From contig NC_021985.1 of the NCBI RefSeq assembly GCF_000444875.1, positions 5,290,170-5,354,169 of the forward strand: 64,000 nucleotides of DNA, in the 5' to 3' direction. Every line of letters begins with the position of its first letter. Position 1 is the first letter of the stretch. Shown here in pieces: positions 16,728-24,078 of this stretch. The stretch comes from Streptomyces collinus Tu 365 (GTDB taxonomy: Bacteria; Actinomycetota; Actinomycetes; Streptomycetales; Streptomycetaceae). The notes beneath the pieces were generated by a model. The model did no database searches. It saw nothing but the letters and a program-made list of their open reading frames with translations, and was not told where the DNA came from. The position numbers and the translations under genes were made by a program.

Positions 16728-17588
16728 ATGACGCCGCACAATGCATCAGACGACAGCCGCTGGTCCGACCTCGACCGTCCGCCCCTGAACGCCACGGCGC
16801 TGCGGCGCGGGCTGGTCCGGGAGGGGGGACTGTGGTCCGGGGTCGAGCTGGTCCAGCGCACCGGGTCCACCAACTCCGACCTGGTCGCCCAGGCCGTGGC
16901 CGGCACGGTGGGCGAGGGGGCGGTGCTGGTCGCCGAGGAGCAGACGGCCGGGCGGGGGCGGCTGGACCGGCAGTGGACCGCGCCGGCGCGCTCCGGTCTG
17001 TTCTTCTCCGTGCTGCTGCGGCCCGTGGAGGTGCCGGTGGACCGGTGGGGGTGGCTGCCGCTGCTCACCGGTGTGGCGGTGGCGACCGGGCTGTCCCGGG
17101 CCGCGGGCGTGGACACGGCCCTCAAATGGCCCAACGACCTGCTGGTGAAGGTCGGGGGTGAGGAGCGCAAGGCCGGGGGGATCCTCGCGGAGCGAGCCGG
17201 GGAGGGTGGGGTGGTCGTCGGGGTGGGGCTCAACGTGTCGCTGCGGGCGTCGGAGCTGCCGGTGCCGACGGCGGGGTCGCTGGCGCTGGCCGGGGCGGTG
17301 ACCACGGACCGGGATCCGCTGCTGCGGGCCGTGCTGCGGTCGCTGGAGGAGTGGTACGGGCGGTGGCGGGACGCGGGGGGTGATCCCGCGCGCAGCGGGC
17401 TGCAGGAGACGTACGCGGCCGGGTGCGCGACGCTGGGGCGTTCTGTGCGGGCGGAGCTGCCGGGGGAGCGGTCGATCGTCGGCGAGGCGGTGGCGGTGGA
17501 CGGGGACGGGCGGTTGGTCATCGCGACGGGGGAGGGCGTGCAGGAGCCCGTGGGGGCGGGAGACATCGTGCACCTGCGACCTGCTTGA
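16728..17588 (+). CDS. birA: Biotin--[acetyl-CoA carboxylase] ligase
   Basis: 286 residues with the biotin protein ligase fold: VELVQRTGSTNSDLV, LVAEEQTAGRGRLDRQWTAP (adenylate-binding loop), LFFSVLLRP, KWPNDLLVKVG, KAGGILAE and VVGVGLNVS, and a C-terminal SH3-like domain. There is no N-terminal helix-turn-helix, so this is a class I ligase that biotinylates AccA-type carrier domains without acting as a repressor. ATG 16728 lies close behind a TAGGGT -10-like box, which suggests a leaderless transcript. It is divergent from pccB. Confidence 0.95.
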   Translation: MTPHNASDDSRWSDLDRPPLNATALRRGLVREGGLWSGVELVQRTGSTNSDLVAQAVAGTVGEGAVLVAEEQTAGRGRLDRQWTAPARSGLFFSVLLRPVEVPVDRWGWLPLLTGVAVATGLSRAAGVDTALKWPNDLLVKVGGEERKAGGILAERAGEGGVVVGVGLNVSLRASELPVPTAGSLALAGAVTTDRDPLLRAVLRSLEEWYGRWRDAGGDPARSGLQETYAAGCATLGRSVRAELPGERSIVGEAVAVDGDGRLVIATGEGVQEPVGAGDIVHLRPA

Positions 17589-17692
17589 GCGCCTGCTTGC
17601 GGGGCGTAGGTGGCTTGTGTGTGAGGGGGTGTGCCTGCGGCGCCTGTGCGGGTGGTGGGGGCGGGCGTCGCGCCCGGTGTGGTTTTCGGGTC

Positions 17693-17805
17693 GGGGGTGG
17701 GGCGGGGGGTGTCCGTCCTCGGAACGGCGCGGAATCGGCCGGCTGAGAGGGCACCCGACGTTGACGCGCCAACCGCTGCGGGCGGACACCCCCCGCCCCA
17801 CCCCC
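17693..17805. repeat. Long perfect inverted repeat between birA and cya
   Basis: Bases 17693-17715 and 17783-17805 are perfect reverse complements over 23 bp (key sequence GGGGCGGGGGGTGTCCG in the left arm), with a 67-base spacer. It lies 105 bases after the birA stop. It can fold into a very stable stem and may act as a terminator, but a mobile-element remnant is also possible. Confidence 0.75.
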
Positions 17806-17904
17806 TTCCGGCCGTGGGCGACTGCGGCATCCGTCCGGCTCACCGTCGATGCGGGGGGTGGCGGGTGACTGCCGGGGCCCGGCCTCGGCTCTGAGTGGGC
17901 GGCC

Positions 17905-18240
17905 CCGGCAGCCCACCCAGGGCGCGGCCTCGGCTCTGATTGGGCGGCCTCGGCAGCTGTCCCAGGGGCGCGGGGAACTGCGCGATCGGCCACGACGGCG
18001 GGGCGGATGCCTACGGTCTCGGCGCCCGGGGTCGCTGTCGTGCCTCGGCGTTGGTCGGGCGGTCCCGGCAGTTGTCCCAGGGGCGCGGGGAACTGCGCGA
18101 CCGGCCACGACGGCGGGACGGATGCCCACGGTCGTGGCCCCTGGGGTCGCTGCCTTGGCTCTGATTGGGCGGCACCGGCAGCTGTCCCAGGGGCGCGGGG
18201 AACTGCGCGACCGGCCACGACGGCGGGACGCACACCCACG
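17905..18240. repeat. Tandem copies of the dispersed intergenic repeat, inverted orientation
   Basis: Cores GCGCGGGGAACTGCGC start at 17968, 18083 and 18193 (spacing 115 and 110), each preceded by CCCAGG and followed by CGGCCACGACGGCGGG; a degenerate copy lies at about 17905-17940. This is the reverse complement of the repeat at 4912-5198. Together with the inverted repeat at 17693-17805 it fills most of the 834-base gap 17589-18422; the last about 100 bases before cya hold a TAGAGT -10-like element at 18370-18375. Confidence 0.85.
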
Positions 18241-18422
18241 GCCTCGGCCCCCGGGGGGGCCGGGGGTGGGGCGTAGTCCCACGGGCGGGTGGGGGGAGGG
18301 TGGGGCAAGGTGGGGCTTGAGGGAAGTGGGACGGGTAAGCCCACGGAGTGAGCTGGCGCACACCTGCCGTAGAGTTGAGGCCGGTCGGTACCTGACCGTG
18401 GCAGATCGGAAGGGCAGCACGC

Positions 18423-19547
18423 GTGACCGTCGACGACACGGGCTCCGGCGCGGACGCGGACGGCCGGGAGGACCCCTACGCCGCCGACTCCGGCGAGGAT
18501 CCGCTTGCCCTGCGTCTCGAGCAGCTCATCCTGGGCGCCGAGCGGCGCTACACGCCTTTCCAGGCGGCCCGTAGCGCGGGTGTCTCCATGGAGCTGGCGT
18601 CACGGTTCTGGCGGGCCATGGGCTTCGCCGACATCGGGCAGGCCAGGGCGCTCACCGAGGCCGACGTGCTGGCGCTGCGCCGACTGGCCGGTCTGGTCGA
18701 GGCCGGGCTGCTGAGCGAGGCCATGGCGGTGCAGGTGGCCCGGTCCACCGGGCAGACCACCGCCCGGTTGGCGGAGTGGCAGATCGATTCCTTCCTGGAG
18801 GGCCTGACCGAGCCGCCCGAGCCGGGCATGACGCGCACCGAGGTCACGTACCCGATCGTCGAACTGCTGCTGCCCGAGCTGGAGGAGTTCCTGGTCTACG
18901 TCTGGCGCCGGCAGCTCGCCGCCTCGGCGGGACGGGTGGTGCAGACCGCCGACGACGAGGAGATGGTCGACCGGCGGCTCGCGGTCGGCTTCGCCGATCT
19001 GGTGGGGTTCACCCGGCTGACCCGCCGGATGGAGGAGGAGGAGCTCGGCGAGCTGGTCGAGGCCTTCGAGACCACCGCCGCCGACCTGGTCGCGGCGCGC
19101 GGCGGCCGGCTCATCAAGACCCTCGGCGACGAGGTGCTGTACGCCGCCGACGACGCGGGCACGGCCGCGGACATCGCGCTGCGGCTCGTCGAGACGATGT
19201 CCAACGACGAGACCATGCCGGAGCTGCGGGTGGGCATGGCCTTCGGCACCGTGACCACCCGGATGGGCGATGTCTTCGGCACCACGGTCAACCTCGCCTC
19301 CCGGCTGACCTCCATAGCCCCGCGCGACGCCGTGCTGGTGGACAGCGCCTTCGCCGAGGAGCTGATCCGCACCGGTGAGGCTCCCGCCTCGGAGGCGGAG
19401 GCCGCCGAGGCCGCCGCCGCGGCGGAGAAGGAGGGCGAGGAGCCGCCGGTGTACCGCTTCGCGCTCCAGCCGATGTGGCAGCGGCCGGTCCGTGGGCTCG
19501 GTGTCGTCGAGCCCTGGCTGCTCAGCCGCCGCGACAGCCGGCCCTGA
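18423..19547 (+). CDS. cya: Adenylate cyclase, class III
   Basis: 374 residues. The N-terminal half carries a MerR-like/regulatory helical segment (FQAARSAGVSMELASRFWRAMGF...LTEADVLALRRLAGLVEAGLL). The C-terminal half is a class III nucleotidyl cyclase: FADLVGFTRLTRRM with metal-binding Asp192, LIKTLGDEVLY with adenine-selecting Lys232 and metal-binding Asp236, and FGTTVNLASRLTSIAP with the transition-state Asn and Arg. All key residues are present, so it should make cAMP in the cytosol. The GTG start follows AAGGG. An inverted repeat CGGTC/GACCG (18382-18398) lies in the leader. Its stop is 1 base from the end of the convergent downstream gene. Confidence 0.94.
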   Translation: MTVDDTGSGADADGREDPYAADSGEDPLALRLEQLILGAERRYTPFQAARSAGVSMELASRFWRAMGFADIGQARALTEADVLALRRLAGLVEAGLLSEAMAVQVARSTGQTTARLAEWQIDSFLEGLTEPPEPGMTRTEVTYPIVELLLPELEEFLVYVWRRQLAASAGRVVQTADDEEMVDRRLAVGFADLVGFTRLTRRMEEEELGELVEAFETTAADLVAARGGRLIKTLGDEVLYAADDAGTAADIALRLVETMSNDETMPELRVGMAFGTVTTRMGDVFGTTVNLASRLTSIAPRDAVLVDSAFAEELIRTGEAPASEAEAAEAAAAAEKEGEEPPVYRFALQPMWQRPVRGLGVVEPWLLSRRDSRP

Positions 19548-19548
19548 C

Positions 19549-20136
19549 TCATCGCCGGGGCAGATCCGGCAGGTCCACGCACAGGCCGATCACCGGCACG
19601 CACGCCTCGCCGCCGCCCGGCGAGGAGGAGCGGGTCGCGGTGGGGCTCGGGGTCGGGAGCGGGGCGGGCGGTGCCGGGGTGTGGGTCGGCGCCGGGGTGT
19701 GGGCCGGTGGCGCCGCGGTGGCCGTGGGGCGCGGGGCGAACGTGCGGGCCGGGGTCGGCGCGCCGGTGCCGCCGGGCAGCGTGGTGGGGGTCGCGGCGGG
19801 CGTGGCGGGCGTGGGGGTGAGTGCGCCGGAGGGCGTCGGGCCCGCGCGCAGGACCGACGGGTCCGAGGACGGTGTCGTGGGGCGCGCGTGGTGGTCGGCC
19901 GGTGTCGCGAGCGCCGTCGTGGCGGCGGTCGGGTCCAGGCGGGGCTCCGCCTCCGCGGTGCCCGGGGCCCCGACCCCGGAGTCCGGGGCGGCGCGGACCA
20001 GGCTGAGGACGCCCGCGGCGATCGCCAGGCCGCCGGCGGCCAGCAGCACCTTGCGCGGGTGGGGCTTGCGGTGCCGGCCCCGGGCGGGGGCGTGCGGTCC
20101 CTGGTGCCGGTCCGACTGTGCGCGTATCGGTCTCAT
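19549..20136 (-). CDS. Membrane-anchored Pro/Thr-rich protein of unknown function
   Basis: 195 residues: a basic cytosolic head (MRPIRAQSDRHQ...RHRKPHPRK), one membrane helix (VLLAAGGLAIAAGVLSLV), a long extracytoplasmic stalk of Pro, Thr, Ala and Ser (PTPSPTATRSSSPGGG style), and a short conserved-looking tail ACVPVIGLCVDLPDLP with two cysteines spaced five residues apart that may form a disulfide. GGGAGGAAAC just before the ATG is a strong ribosome site. It is convergent with cya with a single base between the stops. I do not recognise the tail. Confidence 0.8.
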   Translation of the reverse strand: MRPIRAQSDRHQGPHAPARGRHRKPHPRKVLLAAGGLAIAAGVLSLVRAAPDSGVGAPGTAEAEPRLDPTAATTALATPADHHARPTTPSSDPSVLRAGPTPSGALTPTPATPAATPTTLPGGTGAPTPARTFAPRPTATAAPPAHTPAPTHTPAPPAPLPTPSPTATRSSSPGGGEACVPVIGLCVDLPDLPRR

Positions 20137-20294
20137 GACGTTTCCTCCCCGCCGTGGCGGAGCGCACGCTATGCGCTCCTGTGGGCGGTGTGAGGTGAGA
20201 CGGCCGGGATGTCACTCGAACGGGTGTAGGACCGTGAGCGGGGCCGGCTCTTTCCCGAGGCGGGGTACGGCTGCGATGATCGGGCCGTCAGTGA

Positions 20295-20310
20295 GTTAAC
20301 CCGCGTTAAC
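20295..20310. promoter_or_regulatory. GTTAAC inverted repeat before enoyl-CoA hydratase
   Basis: GTTAAC-CCGC-GTTAAC directly precedes the GGAGG ribosome site (start codon at 20322). The 6-bp arms are perfect and AT-rich for this genome, as expected for a repressor site over the transcription start. Confidence 0.5.
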
Positions 20311-20321
20311 CGGAGGGTGTC

Positions 20322-21116
20322 ATGAGCGAGGAGCGGTTCGGGGAGTTCGTGCTGGTGCGGCGGCACGGGCACGTGGCGGAGCTGGTGCTGGACCGGCCCA
20401 AGGCCATGAACGCCGTCTCCACGGAGATGGCCCGCTCCGTCGCGGCCGCCTGTGCGGCGCTCGGCGCCGACCGGGACGCGCGCGTGGTCGTCCTGACCTC
20501 CTCCCACGAGCGGGCGTTCTGCGTGGGCGCCGACCTGAAGGAGCGGAACTCGTTCAGCGACGCGGACCTGGTGCGGCAGCGGCCGGTGGCCCGCGGGGCG
20601 TACACCGGGGTGCTGGAGCTGCCCATGCCGACGATCGCGGCCGTGCACGGCTTCGCCCTGGGCGGCGGCTTCGAGCTGGCCCTGTCCTGCGACCTGATCG
20701 TGGCGGACCGTACGGCGGTGGTCGGGCTGCCTGAGGTGTCCGTCGGCGTGATCCCCGGCGGCGGCGGCACCCAGCTGCTGCCGCGGCGGGTCGGGGCGGC
20801 CCGCGCGGCCGAGCTGATCTTCTCGGCGCGGCGCCTGGAGGCGGCCGAGGCCGCTGAGCTCGGCCTGGTGGACCAGCTGGTCGAGGAGGGCCGGGACCGC
20901 GAGGAGGCGCTGGCGCTCGCGGCACGGATCGCCGGGAACTCGCCGGTCGGCCTGCGGGCCGCGAAGCGGGCGCTGCGGCTCGGGCACGGGCTCGATCTGC
21001 GGGCCGGTCTCGAGGTCGAGGACGCGGCGTGGCGCTCGGTGGCGTTCTCCGGGGACCGGGCGGAGGGCGTGGCGGCGTTCAACGAGAAGCGCCGGCCCGA
21101 GTGGCCCGGTGAGTGA
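20322..21116 (+). CDS. Enoyl-CoA hydratase/isomerase family protein
   Basis: 264 residues of the crotonase family: ERAFCVGADLKERN (oxyanion hole), HGFALGGGFELALSCDLIVA with the first catalytic Glu, and GLPEVSVGVIPGGGGTQLLPRRVG with the second. Both Glu residues are present, so hydratase activity on 2-enoyl-CoA (fatty or branched acyl beta-oxidation) is likely. GGAGG sits 8 bases before the ATG. Monocistronic, with a candidate operator in its leader. Confidence 0.93.
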   Translation: MSEERFGEFVLVRRHGHVAELVLDRPKAMNAVSTEMARSVAAACAALGADRDARVVVLTSSHERAFCVGADLKERNSFSDADLVRQRPVARGAYTGVLELPMPTIAAVHGFALGGGFELALSCDLIVADRTAVVGLPEVSVGVIPGGGGTQLLPRRVGAARAAELIFSARRLEAAEAAELGLVDQLVEEGRDREEALALAARIAGNSPVGLRAAKRALRLGHGLDLRAGLEVEDAAWRSVAFSGDRAEGVAAFNEKRRPEWPGE

Positions 21117-21170
21117 CCCTCGGTCACCGCGGACGAAACTCCGGCCGGGCGACTCCACCTGATCGCCCCA

Positions 21171-21187
21171 TTGACATACCGAATGTC
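21171..21187. promoter_or_regulatory. Promoter-proximal inverted repeat before the GGDEF gene
   Basis: TTGACA at 21171-21176 matches a -35 hexamer, and GACAT-ACCGA-ATGTC (21173-21187) overlaps it. TAACCT at 21200-21205, 6-7 bases before the start, is a possible -10 for a leaderless message, although the spacing to TTGACA (23) is too long for both to work together. Confidence 0.35.
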
Positions 21188-21208
21188 CTCGTTTCTTCCT
21201 AACCTGGG

Positions 21209-22363
21209 GTGATGGGTGAGGACAAGCGGCTCGCCGCCGTGGTGGCGCTGGCTCAGGGGATGGCGGCTGCGCACACTCCGCACGAGTCGTGGCGGGCCGC
21301 CGCCCTCGGCGCGTGCCGGGCGCTGGACGGCAGCTTCGCCGCGCTGTCGGTGTGGGAGCGGGAGCTGGGCCGGCTGCGGGTGCTCGTGAACGTCGGGGAG
21401 CGCCGCCCGGACGAGGAGGAGTTCCCGGAGGCCGAGTCCTATCCGGTGCACCAGTTCCCGGAGATCACCGAGTTCCTGCACGAGCGGTGGGCGGGTGGCG
21501 GCGGGCCGAACGCGTGGGTGGAGACCGCCGAGGGCACGGCGGCCGGCACCCCCGGCTACTTCCACCGGCGGGTCGCCGCACTGCGCCGCAGGGGCCGCGG
21601 CTGCTGTGTCGTCGCCCCGGTCGTGCTGCACGGCCGGGCGTGGGGCGAGCTGTACGTGGCCCGCGCGGTCGCGGTGCCGGTGTTCGGGCGGCCGGACGCC
21701 GACTTCGCCACCGTCCTGGCCGCCGTCGTCGCGGCCGGGCTCGCGCAGACCGAGCGGCTGGAGGAGGCCCACCGGCTCGCCTTCACGGACGCCCTCACCG
21801 GACTGGCCAACCGCCGCGCGGTGGACGTGCGCCTGGAGGAGGCCGTCGAGCGGCACCGCACGGACGGCGTGGTCGTCAGTCTCGTCGTCTGCGACCTCAA
21901 CGGTCTCAAGCGGGTCAACGACACCCTCGGGCACGCGGTCGGCGACCGGCTGCTGGAGCGGTTCGGCTCCGTGCTGTCGCTGTGCGGGGCGATGGTGCCG
22001 GGCGCGCTGGTGGCCCGGCTCGGCGGTGACGAGTTCTGCCTGCTGGCCGTGGGGCCGCCCGCCGACGACGTGGTCAAGGCGGCCGACGAGCTGTGCCGGC
22101 GGGCGGCGGAGCTGGAACTGGGCGAGGGAGTGGCCTGCGGGCTGGCCTCGACCGAGGACGCGGTCGGGACCGTGCGCTCCGCGCGCCGGCTGTTCCGGCT
22201 GGCCGACGCCGCGCAGTACCGGGCCAAGGCGATGCGCGCCGACCGGCCGGTGGTGGCCGGCCGCGAGGGACCGGACGACCCCGTCGTACGCCTCGCCGAC
22301 GAACCGCCGGGCGGCCGGGACGAGCCGGGCGAGCGGCGGCGCTTCCGCGGGCGCCGGCCATGA
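21209..22363 (+). CDS. GAF-GGDEF diguanylate cyclase
   Basis: 384 residues: an N-terminal GAF-like sensor domain (about 1-185) and a C-terminal GGDEF domain (LAFTDALTGLANRRAVDVRLEEA; DLNGLKRVNDTLGHAVGDRLLERFG; ARLGGDEFCLLAVG). The GGDEF motif is intact, so c-di-GMP synthesis from two GTP is expected. No RxxD inhibitory site stands five residues before the motif, so feedback control may be absent. No EAL domain. In streptomycetes c-di-GMP controls development through BldD and sigma-WhiG/RsiG. The start is GTG 21209 or the adjacent ATG 21212. It may be the orthologue of the GAF-GGDEF protein CdgE (from memory, not checked). Confidence 0.92.
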   Translation: MMGEDKRLAAVVALAQGMAAAHTPHESWRAAALGACRALDGSFAALSVWERELGRLRVLVNVGERRPDEEEFPEAESYPVHQFPEITEFLHERWAGGGGPNAWVETAEGTAAGTPGYFHRRVAALRRRGRGCCVVAPVVLHGRAWGELYVARAVAVPVFGRPDADFATVLAAVVAAGLAQTERLEEAHRLAFTDALTGLANRRAVDVRLEEAVERHRTDGVVVSLVVCDLNGLKRVNDTLGHAVGDRLLERFGSVLSLCGAMVPGALVARLGGDEFCLLAVGPPADDVVKAADELCRRAAELELGEGVACGLASTEDAVGTVRSARRLFRLADAAQYRAKAMRADRPVVAGREGPDDPVVRLADEPPGGRDEPGERRRFRGRRP

Positions 22364-22439
22364 GCGCGCCCCGGGCGCGGCCGTGACGTGAAGCACAGGG
22401 ATCGGTAAGGGTCACTCCGGTTCCCCACTAGTGACATCA

Positions 22440-22454
22440 ACGCATTCAATGCGT
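22440..22454. promoter_or_regulatory. Palindromic operator upstream of hutH
   Basis: ACGCATT-C-AATGCGT is a perfect palindrome with 7-bp arms, ending 12 bases before the hutH start codon. The position over the transcription start fits a repressor site. Confidence 0.65.
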
Positions 22455-22466
22455 ACGCTCCTGAAT

Positions 22467-24011
22467 ATGGATATGCACACTGTGGTGGTGGGGACGTCCG
22501 GGGTCACGGCGTCCGACGTTCTCGCCGTGGCGCGCGGCGGTGCCCGCATCGAGCTGTCGGCACAGGCGGTGGAGGCCCTGGCGGCGGCGCGGGAGATCGT
22601 GGACGCCCTGGCGGCCAAGCCGGACCCGGTCTACGGCGTCTCCACCGGCTTCGGCGCCCTCGCGACCCGGCACATCAGCCAGGAACTGCGCGCCCAGCTG
22701 CAGCGCAACATCGTCCGCTCGCACGCCGCCGGCATGGGCCCGCGGGTCGAGCGGGAGGTCGTACGGGCCCTGATGTTCCTGCGCCTGAAGACCGTCTGCT
22801 CCGGCCACACCGGCGTCCGGCCCGAGGTCGCGCAGACCATGGCCGACGTCCTCAACGCCGGGATCACCCCGGTCGTGCACGAGTACGGCTCCCTCGGCTG
22901 CTCCGGCGACCTGGCCCCGCTCTCCCACTGCGCCCTCACGCTCATGGGCGAGGGGGACGCCGAAGGCCCCGACGGCGTCGTGCGGCCCGCCGGCGAACTG
23001 CTCGCCGAGCACGGCATCCAGCCCGTCGAGCTGCGCGAGAAGGAGGGCCTGGCCCTGCTGAACGGCACCGACGGCATGCTCGGCATGCTCGTCATGGCCC
23101 TCGCCGACCTCGACACCCTCTACAAGTCCGCCGACGTGACCGCCGCCCTCAGCATGGAGGCGCTGCTCGGCACGGACAAGGTGCTCGCGCCCGAGCTGCA
23201 CGCCATCCGGCCGCACCCGGGCCAGGGCGCCTCCGCCGCCAACATGCTGGCCGTGCTGGAGGGTTCGCAGCTCACCGGCCACCACCAGGACGACGCCCCG
23301 CGCGTGCAGGACGCCTACTCGGTGCGCTGCGCCCCGCAGGTCGCCGGCGCCGGGCGCGACACCATGGCGCACGCCCGTCTGGTCGCCGAGCGCGAGCTGG
23401 CCTCCGCGGTCGACAACCCCGTCGTGCTGCCCGACGGCCGGGTCGAGTCCAACGGCAACTTCCACGGCGCTCCCGTCGCCTACGTGCTGGACTTCCTCGC
23501 CATCGCCGCCGCCGACCTCGGCTCCATCGCCGAGCGCCGCACCGACCGGCTGCTGGACAAGAACCGCAGCCACGGCCTGCCGCCGTTCCTCGCCGACGAC
23601 GCCGGCGTGGACTCCGGCCTGATGATCGCCCAGTACACGCAGGCCGCCCTGGTCGGCGAGATGAAGCGGCTCGCCGTGCCGGCCTCCGCCGACTCCATCC
23701 CGTCCTCCGCGATGCAGGAGGACCACGTGTCCATGGGCTGGTCGGCCGCGCGCAAGCTGCGCACCGCGATCGACAACCTCACCCGGATCGTCGCCGTCGA
23801 GCTGTACGCCGCCACCCGCGGCATCGAGCTGCGCGAGGGCCTGACCCCGGCGCCCGCCTCGCGGGCCGTGATCGAGGCCGTGCGCGCCGCGGGTGTGCAG
23901 GGCCCGGGCCCGGACCGGTTCCTGGCGCCCGACCTGGCCGCCGCCGACGCCTTCGTGCGCGGGGGCCACCTGGTCACCGCCGTGGAGGCGGTCACCGGAC
24001 CGCTGCGCTGA
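22467..24011 (+). CDS. hutH: Histidine ammonia-lyase
   Basis: 514 residues. Converts L-histidine to urocanate and ammonia, the first step of histidine use, through an MIO group. The MIO-forming tripeptide is C145-S146-G147 (GSLGCSGDLAPLSH), with Cys in place of the usual Ala. Other signatures: PVYGVSTGFGALATRHI with the catalytic Tyr, QRNIVRSHAAGMG, LLNGTDGMLGM, VQDAYSVRCAPQVAGA, NGNFHGAP and SSAMQEDHVSMGWSAARKL. Start ATG 22467 or the ATG two codons on. Monocistronic here (no hutU, hutI or hutG in the window), preceded by a palindrome and followed by a strong terminator. Confidence 0.96.
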   Translation: MDMHTVVVGTSGVTASDVLAVARGGARIELSAQAVEALAAAREIVDALAAKPDPVYGVSTGFGALATRHISQELRAQLQRNIVRSHAAGMGPRVEREVVRALMFLRLKTVCSGHTGVRPEVAQTMADVLNAGITPVVHEYGSLGCSGDLAPLSHCALTLMGEGDAEGPDGVVRPAGELLAEHGIQPVELREKEGLALLNGTDGMLGMLVMALADLDTLYKSADVTAALSMEALLGTDKVLAPELHAIRPHPGQGASAANMLAVLEGSQLTGHHQDDAPRVQDAYSVRCAPQVAGAGRDTMAHARLVAERELASAVDNPVVLPDGRVESNGNFHGAPVAYVLDFLAIAAADLGSIAERRTDRLLDKNRSHGLPPFLADDAGVDSGLMIAQYTQAALVGEMKRLAVPASADSIPSSAMQEDHVSMGWSAARKLRTAIDNLTRIVAVELYAATRGIELREGLTPAPASRAVIEAVRAAGVQGPGPDRFLAPDLAAADAFVRGGHLVTAVEAVTGPLR

Positions 24012-24037
24012 CCGCGGGACGCGACGCACGACGCACA

Positions 24038-24073
24038 CGAAGGGCCCCGCCGGCTTCCCGGCGGGGCCCTTCG
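24038..24073. terminator. Strong bidirectional terminator after hutH
   Basis: CGAAGGGCCCCGCCGG (24038-24053) and its perfect complement (24058-24073) form a 16-bp stem closed by CTTC. It serves hutH and the convergent lipoprotein gene (stop 24079). Confidence 0.9.
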
Positions 24074-24078
24074 CCGCG

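Noticed and set aside
14796..17588. A single 930-codon open frame through pccE/pccB antisense into birA
   Set aside because: Only the last 286 codons (birA) show real domain content; the rest is antisense to pccB, an artefact of GC-rich DNA.
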